Of a DNA stretch of 64,000 nt, positions 40,401 to 49,400 are shown one piece after another (positions within the stretch are counted from its first letter, which is position 1; the number at the start of each line of letters is the position of its first letter). The stretch comes from Homalodisca vitripennis (lineage: Eukaryota > Arthropoda > Insecta > Hemiptera > Cicadellidae): the NCBI RefSeq assembly GCF_021130785.1, contig NC_060211.1, positions 25,219,001-25,283,000 on the forward strand, written 5' to 3'. The notes beneath the pieces were generated by a model, which was not told where the DNA came from, did no database searches, and was given only the letters and a program-made list of their open reading frames with translations. The position numbers were made by a program, and so were the translations under genes.

Positions 40401-43400
40401 GCATAAATAATATGGGGGGGATGTCATTGAGGAGCTAAAAAATGTGTAAAACATTTTTGATAGTGCAGAAGCTCCAACAGTAATTTATGTAAATTACTAC
40501 TATAGAAGGTTAAATGGCATAAATACTAATAATGGATGTCATTGAGGAGCTAAAATGTGTAAAACATTTTTGATAGTGCAGAAGCACCATCAGTAATTTA
40601 TGTAAATTACCACTAAGAAGGTTAAATGGCATAAATAATAATGGGATGTACATTGAGGAGCTAAAATGTGTAAAACATTTTTGATAGTGCAGAAGCTCCA
40701 TCAGTAATTTATGTAAATTACCACTAAGAAGGTTAAAGTAGAGGCATAAATAATAATGGATGTCAATTGAGGAGCTAAAATGTTGTAAAACATTTTTGAT
40801 AGAGCAGAAGCTCCATCAGTAATTTATGTAAATTACCACTAAGAAGGTTAAATGGCATAAATAATAATGGATGTCATTGAGGATCTAAAATGTGTAAAAC
40901 ATTTTTGATAGTGCAGAAGCTCCATCAGTAATTTATGTAAATTACCACTAAGAAGGTAAATGGCAATAAATAATTTAATGGATGTCATTGAGGAGCTAAA
41001 ATGTGTAAAACATTTTTGATAGTGCAGAGGGGGGAGCTCCATCAGTAATTTAAAAAAAAAATGGAGTAAATTACCACTAAGAAGGTTAAATGGCATAAAT
41101 AATAATGGATGTCATTGAGGAGCTAAAATGTGTAAAACATTTTTGATAGTGCAGAAGCCTCCATCAGTAATTTTATGTAAATTACCAACTAGAAAGGATG
41201 TAAATGGCATAAATAATAATGGATGTCATTGAGGAGCTAAAATGTGGTAAAACATTTTTTGAATAGTCCAGAAGCTCCATCCATTAATTTATGTAAATTA
41301 CCACTAAGAAGGTGTAAATGGCATAAATAATAATGGATGTCATTGAGGAGCTAAAATGTGTAAAACATTTTTGATAGTGCAGAAGCTCCATCAGTAATTT
41401 ATGTAAATTACCACTAAGAAGGTTAAATGGCATAAATAATAATGGATGTCATTGAGGAGCTAAAATGTGTAAAACATTTTTGATAGTGCAGAAGTTTCCC
41501 ATCAGTAATTTATGTAAAATTACCACTAAAGAAGGTTAAATGGCATAAATAATAATGGATGTCATTGAGGAGGCTAAAATGTGTAAAACATTTTTGATAG
41601 TGCACGAAGCTCCATCAGTAATTTATGTAAAATTACCACTAAGAAGGTTAAATGGCCACTAAATACTAATGGATGTCATGAGGAGCTAAAATGTGTAAAA
41701 CATTTTTGATAGTGCAGTAAGCTCCATCAGTAATTTATGTAAATTACTACTAAGGAAGGTTAAATGGCATAAATAATAATTGGATGTCAGTTGAGAGGAG
41801 CTAAAATGTGTAAAAAAATAAAAAATACATTTGTTGATAGTGCAGAAGCTCCATCAGTTAATTTATGTAAAATTACTACTAAGCAAGGTTAAATGGCATA
41901 AATAATAATGGATGTCATTGAGGGGGAGCTAAAAATGTGTAAAACATTTTTGATAGTGCAGAAGCTCCATCAGTAATTTATGTAAATTACTACTAAGAAG
42001 GTTAAATGGCATAAATAATAATGGATGTCATTGAGGAGCTAAAATGTGTAAAACATTTTTGATAGTGCAGAAGTTCCGTCAGATGGTGGCTGTGTCGAAA
42101 GTTTCTCCAGCCAGCCAGAATTATGCTTTAGTAATAAATATGATTTTATATTGATGTGAAGAAAATTATCACCTTACAACATATAGAAATTTTACTGTCC
42201 AGTGCATATAATGATGATTTGTTACAACTCGTGCATAGATTTAAATGGAATACTGGGTATTAGTTTTATATGTACGAGGTGTGTCCAAAAAGTATCCGAC
42301 CTTGACGTCTGGCATGAACTGACGTTACTCTGCGGCAACGGCAATCTGGTCCCCTTCAAAGTACTCCTCTCCACAATCCACTACCTTATTCCAACGCTCC
42401 TCCCACTTCCGGAAACACTCCTTAAATTCATTTTGCGGAATGGCTAACAGGTCCTTCGTCAAATTTTGTTTTATTTGTTCAACATCGTCAAATCTTTTTC
42501 CTTTCAAAGGAATTTTTAATTTCGGAAATAGCCAGAAGTCACAAAGAGCTATGTCAGGACTGTAGGGAGGCTGTCGTAATTGGTTGATGTCGTGTTTGAC
42601 CAAAAAACGCTGAATAAGATTTCCTTAGGACCTGAAGATAATATTCCATATTCACTGTCTGGCCTCTTGGAGCATATTCGTGATGAACAACGCCGTCCTG
42701 AAAAAAAAAAACTGTCAGCATTGTCTTGACATTGCTTTGACTTTGTCTTGCTTTTTTCGGCTGTTGCTCTTCGCGAGTTTTCCACTGTGAAGATTAAGCC
42801 TTTGTTTCAGGGTCGTAGCCATATGTAAGCGTGTAAAATGTTACAAACTGGCGATTTTGGTATTCCTAAATCTTCTTCCAGCTCTCAGACAGTCAATTTC
42901 CATTAATTACTGCACGAACACGTTCAACATTTTCAGCGTTTCTGGCCGTTGAAGACCTGCCAGATCGGTCATCACTCTCCACTGATATGCAGCCATTTTT
43001 AAACCGCCTAAACCACTCTTTTATTTGTGTATCGCCCATAGACACGTCACCGTAAACTTTCCGTATCATAGTAATCGTCTCTGATGCTGAATGGCCAAGT
43101 TTTTGGCAAAATTTAATGCAAATGCGCTGCTCAACACGTTCAGTCATATTGAAATGTGATGCGCACATGGCAGTACTGTACGGAACAGATCGCTGAGACT
43201 CACTGAGTGACCGGATCGTATTCAATGCCTAATATGGGAAGGAGTAGGCTCGCCCCTCCCCTCCAATAACCGGTTCGAGCCGGTCCGTTACGCCGCGGCC
43301 GCCTACTGGTCGGCGGTCGGATACTTTTTGGACAGACCTCGTAATTCACCAGTGTTTACACTGTTGCTGCTTTTGTACATCCAAGAAATTATTAATTTGA

Positions 43401-46400
43401 ATTTCTTAAGAAAGTATGTTGGTAAAGCTTCTGTTACACTTTTTTTAACATATCAAGAAAATAAAATCTGTATCTAAAGTTTACATTGTATTTGAGTCTA
43501 CCTCCTCACAGTTGAGTGTGATAATGTGTTATAAGCAGGAAAATTTCAACTCTTTTCGTACTCGTTTAGCCACGTCTGATCTGATGTACAAGGTGTGTTT
43601 ATAAAGTAACAGGTTTGAAGAGTCCAATTCTCCATTTTTTTTATTGTGTTTGTACTCATGCTCCTGAATTATAATAACATTTTCAGCTGTATTTATTGCT
43701 CACTAAGGTTAGACGTGTTTTATGAATTCATTAATTTTTGTTTGTTTGAAAAATGGATCAAAGAATTTGGATCAAATTTTGCGTGAAAATGAAATAAAAA
43801 GTAACAAAGTGAGGACAATGTTAAGAAAGGTGTATGGTCAGACTGCTATATAATTAAAACAAGGTTTATACAACTGTATAAATGTTTCAAAGACGGCTGT
43901 GAAGACATTGAAGATGACAACGAATCATCCCGTTGAAGGCATTCTGGATCGTTGAAACAAAAAAAAGGCTCGACAATTTAGTGGACATGAAGATTATGCT
44001 CAATGTGTTCTTCAATTTTAATGGCATAGTGCATCATGAATTTTTACCACAAGGTCAATAAGGAGTACTATCTGCAAGTTTAACGCAGTTTGCACGAAGC
44101 AATTCTAATAATTCATGGTTTTTGCACCATGACAATGCACCTGCTCACACTTCATTGCTTGTTCATGATTTTTTGGCCAAAAACAGTACTGTAATGATAC
44201 TCCAACCTCTATATTCCAGTGTCATAGATGACATTAAAAGGGCATCTCTGAAAGAGCGGTTATTCTAAAGATCAAGTTTGAGAACTGTTTTGAGGATTGG
44301 AAGAAGCGCTGGCACAAGTGCATAATATCTAATGGGGACTATTTTGAATATAACATTAATGTAGATCAATTAAATGAATATCTTTTTCAAAAAATGAAAA
44401 TTCCCTTTACTTTTTTGACATTCCTTATGAGGCACATCCAGAAAGTAACTGTACTGATACTCTCACAGCTGTAGGGAATACTTTTTTGACATGTTGGCAA
44501 CACTGCCACATAGCCTGACCGCTCCCCTTCAAAGTGAGACCAATCCAAGGTTAGTGGGTTGAAAACTCTTGTCACAAGAGCATCTCTCGTGAAGAATGTC
44601 AATCCTATCTCTCACCTAGTGGGAAATTCATGTTGTCTGGTGTCACGAGTTTAAAGATGGCCGTACATGACGTTCAGAGGAGCGGAAAACCTTCAATTGT
44701 GGCTGATGAACTTGTGGAAAAAATCGAGAATGCAGTCCATGACGATCGCAGATTAACGTTAGATGAACTCTCTGCGATGTTTCCACAAATATCCAGATCC
44801 CTGATACACGAAATAATCACAGAAACTCTCGGATATCCGAAATTGTCTGCGAGGTGGGTCCCAAAACAGCTGACAGAACAGTACAAGTTGAATCGAGTGC
44901 AGAGCTCCAAAGAGTTTTTGGAACGCTACGAACTCGAAAGTGATGATTTTCTCTACTCTATTGTTACTGGAAACGAAACTTAGGTTGCCCACTACATGCC
45001 TGAAACTAAGAGGCAGTCTCAGCAATGGTGTCATACCTTGTTACTTTCTGCCAAGAAATTCTAAACCACAATTTCAACCTAAAAAATTATGGCATCCGTG
45101 TTTTGGGACCATAAAGGCATAATTTGTTTATCCGTGCTTGTTTATTCCCCCCCCCTCCAAAATATCAAATTCACAGCATTAAGCAGACTCAGAACTTTTT
45201 CAATTAGTACATTAGTCAACACAAAACTTTGGCAGGTTTTACACCCTGCAGCAAAATAAAACCTCCAAAGGCCTGCAATTTTATACTGCATTTTTTCCAA
45301 TTTTGAATATACAATATATCACTTTTAATAAAAGAAAAAGGGAGAATATTTACCCTTGCACCGAAATCCAGTCTAAATTGTACATCTACGCCTTCAACTT
45401 TCATAGTACCATTCATGGATCTAGAATCTTGATTCATGGATTCGTAATAAAAATTTTACCTTGTTCACAATTAAAAGCCAAGTCCTGACATTGTTTCAAC
45501 TGTTGGTTGTATGTTACTAATTTACTCCTACACATTGATGCAAAGTCATTAAGCTTTTTAATTTTGTTGCACATTTTACCATGAGCAGAGCATACTGCTT
45601 GTTCGCAATGAAAATAACCACATTTTACACAAGTGATATTAGGTAGCTTAGAGTTTATTATTGACTCAGGCTTATTTTGAAATGTAGCGAACCCGACTTT
45701 AAGAAAACAACAGGAACTGTTTTTTAACTGTATTTATACTATCATCTTCAGTTTCTCACTCATTTTCACGATTGTCTGTAGATTTCTTCAAGCCATTCAT
45801 TTTAACTTGGTTTTCATTTTCCCTTTTGTCCATTAACACATCTACTTTTAGCAGCTTCAACTGATTTGCAGAATGATATAGGGGCCATACAAGTTTTGAA
45901 AATTATACAATAACATTGAATAAATAAATTAACTAATAGGTTTACAAACATCATTTCTAATTGAATGTAACTTATCCAATTCCATGTTTTTACAAACTAC
46001 TTTATACAGGTATTATAATAATGATTTTGATCTTGCAAAGTTTCAAGATGAAGGAATTTCTATAGGTCTAAAGCATCACAATACATATTAATATGACAAC
46101 CATTACAGATGTCATACCATCAGTATTGTACAAATTAACGTTCTAAACCAATTATGCGCCTTCAATTTTATTATTTTGTGGTGACAACCACATAGAAAAT
46201 CTGCCATTCCTCTATCTAAGCCGGAAAATATATTTTATCCATAAATTTATTCATAGACCATGAATACAAGAATACCACGATACAAGAAACCAAGAGGAAA
46301 ATTAATTTTGAATAGTGTGCCTAGAGCAAGTTATGTTTTCTTATAAAATGACTAGACACAGCTTTTAACAAATGTTAATATGTGGCCTAGGCTGGTAAAA

Positions 46401-49400
46401 AATTGAGCTTAGGGTGAAAATTAGTTTGAGACACACCATTAGTTACAACCGCTCATAGAAATGCATTCTTAGTGATAAAACATAAATTAATATATTAAAG
46501 TGAGATTTAAAAACACATATATCTACTTAAAATAAGCTTTGTATCATTGTAAATATAACATATCTATGTTTTATTAATAACAATAATTAGAGAGAGGAGA
46601 TTGTCAGAAAATATCCACTAAAGGATCAACAAAACACTACTGACATTATCACAACATAAAAAATGTGAGACGAAAATTCGGTAAAAGCATAGACAACCAC
46701 TGATTTCTCGAAACTGGAAATGGACAACGTCAAAATACTATATTACAAGTAGAATATGAGGTTGATACTTCTATTCTCTTAGAAGTCTGATACAAAACAA
46801 ACAGTGTGGAGGTTGGCCAGCTAAGGCTATAAATGTTGAGATGGCATGATGCCGCCCAGCCTATAGAACAGCTTAAACGAGGGTCTTATGGTAGTTGGCT
46901 TATGGTACAGAAATTATATCACTAAATTATAGGTGTGTGTAAGTACTGTACAACTTAGAATGTATGTGTAAATTTTAAACACAATTCCTGTGTTATTGCA
47001 TAGTTCTATACGTCTGTGTGTAATTTTGGAACAAAATACAGTTGTGGGATCTGGAAGTTATGGTCTATGGAAATGTGAACAAATCCAGAAATTCTGTCTT
47101 GAAGGTTATTTCAATAGGTATATTTCTATGAGATCTTACTAGTGTAACACAAGCAAAGGTGTCATTTTTCACAATCCAAAATACTAGTTTTAAAATCCCA
47201 GGTTGCAAGACATAACCTGAGAGAAGCGGCTTTCAAGAATCCATTTCTAGGATCCACTTGTTCAGCAACTTGAAAAATCTCCGGAAGATACCAGAGCATA
47301 AAAAATTAAAAACTGCTTTGGTATGTTTATGATATAAACCATTACAAGAGATGTAAAAAAGTGTGCCATTATGGAGGTAAATTTGAAAAATAAACAAAAT
47401 TATTCTAAGTATTTCTTCTTCCTAAAAATACTACAGGCTGAGAACTTTCAGCCTTTTCTCCTATGAATTTACTTCACATACTACTTGAATTAATTTTTCA
47501 CTCACACTCAACAGAACCTTGACAATCAAATTTTAAGGAATTTTCTTTAAAATGACAATGATGGCTGAACACATTCAATATTTGGAAAAATGATATCTGA
47601 ATGGATTTAGATACTTTGAAAATTTGGTGGTAAATAAATAAAAGTCTATTTGCCATGCGGATTGCGAAAGATGACACAGTTCACTTAAATTTATGATCTA
47701 GGCAAAGTCTTATTCTATTGATAGAGGAATAAAAAGTCTTTGAAGTCTTTCCTGCATCATTTTTGTACAATTATAATTTTTAATTAACTTTAGTTTAGAG
47801 AAACTGCGTTCACCACTAGCAATAGACACAGGTAATGTCAACAAGATTCGTGTATGAACAAATCGTAAAGCTATTTGTACTTTTTCCCAGTTAGGTCCAT
47901 TTGCAGTCCATTGACGCTCATAGGTTTTAAGTACTTGTTTTATGCATTAAATTTCTAACACCTGACGAAGAGGGTAGATTTCAATACTCAAAACGTAGTG
48001 TTTTGCATTTTGGCAAATGTTCAAAATCCTGAATTTTTTAAAGTATTTTGAAGTAGTGTATGTAATCGCCTAATGAACTCCAGTGTCTGTTTGATCAGGA
48101 AAATTATGAGTTAACAGTATAATTACTATTCAATTTCAATAACCATTTCATTTCAAAAAAACTATTTTGATTCTGAAATTCTAATAATTAACAGTAAAAA
48201 TATGAAGTTTGAAGTATTCCCATATATCTACTAATGTGGGCGGCCTAATACAGCACAAGGTAAAGGATGCATACAGATTAATAAGAAATTAAGAGGTAAA
48301 ACTCATGATGACAAATTAGATTTATTTTTAAATTACGCTCTACCATACATACATTTCACCCACCAGCTCTCTCTAACTCAATGTAAGTATATACATTTTG
48401 TAGGACTGAATATATGTAACACAAATTAATCAGTTATACCATACTTATACTTATAATGAAATAGTTACAATGGTCTGTACTGTTTGAGAGTAATGAAAGC
48501 AAACCTAAACGAATCTAAAACCAGACCAAACCATAATGTTTAAGGAATACACTGCAATATTCTATAATGGTTAATTTTTTTTAACTTTGCTGTTCTGTTT
48601 TACAACAAAAAAAACAAACAAAATATAAATTTTAAAACATTTGTATGAAATAAAATTATTTTTCTTATAGGGAATTAAATTATAAAAATCAAACAAAGTT
48701 TTAAGAAAATATATATTTTTTATGAAAAAGCAGCTTGCTTTTCGAAAGTTTTTTTAATAGTCATTAGAAAGGGCATTTCCCATAACCTGTTGTGTTATTT
48801 AAAAGAATATTTCTGATTATAAAAATATAATAATCATACCATATAAAATTTTTTTCATCAAACCCAATTTTAGTTGAAAATGTCTGGAAAGGTCGTGTGC
48901 AGAAATACATGAATTAGGTTATATGAATTATTAAATAATCTTTATAAACAGAAAATTACTTTTCTGGAATATTATGTATATCTTCCACTTTTTTTGTTTT
49001 TAATGGCAATAATCCATAGATTTAAAGTTTGTATCAAGTTACTTCAAAACAGACTCTGGGTTACTTACTTTAATCAAAGGAGTTGATTAAAAAGCAAAAC
49101 ATTTTATCACTGAAGCTCTCTCTACTTTACTATTACATAAACAAATTTTACTTATGACTTGCATTCTTCCTGTACATTGCATGGGTGGTAAATGGATCGT
49201 TAGTGTGAATTAAACAGCAATCTTTGGACCTTAAATTTATGAATTAATCATCAGTACAGAGTGATGAGTTATTATCAGTAAGTTTATTACGCTATTTACA
49301 GTCTTGTATGGTACATACATCTACACATAGCAAAGTAGCTAATAAACAAAATACCTGAAACAATTTTGTTTAGTTCAAACAAGAAATGTTAACAAACATG

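Noticed and set aside
40510..41096. Minus-strand open frames with repeated [13 protein letters not shown]
   Set aside because: They are by-products of the 109-bp satellite unit and stop wherever units carry insertions.
39116..42082. Regularly spaced repeats suggestive of a CRISPR array
   Set aside because: The whole 109-bp unit is repeated with no variable spacers, no cas genes exist and the DNA is eukaryotic; it is a satellite.
42202..42447. Plus-strand frame at the left end of the mariner
   Set aside because: It is antisense to the C-terminal transposase segment of the minus-strand mariner.
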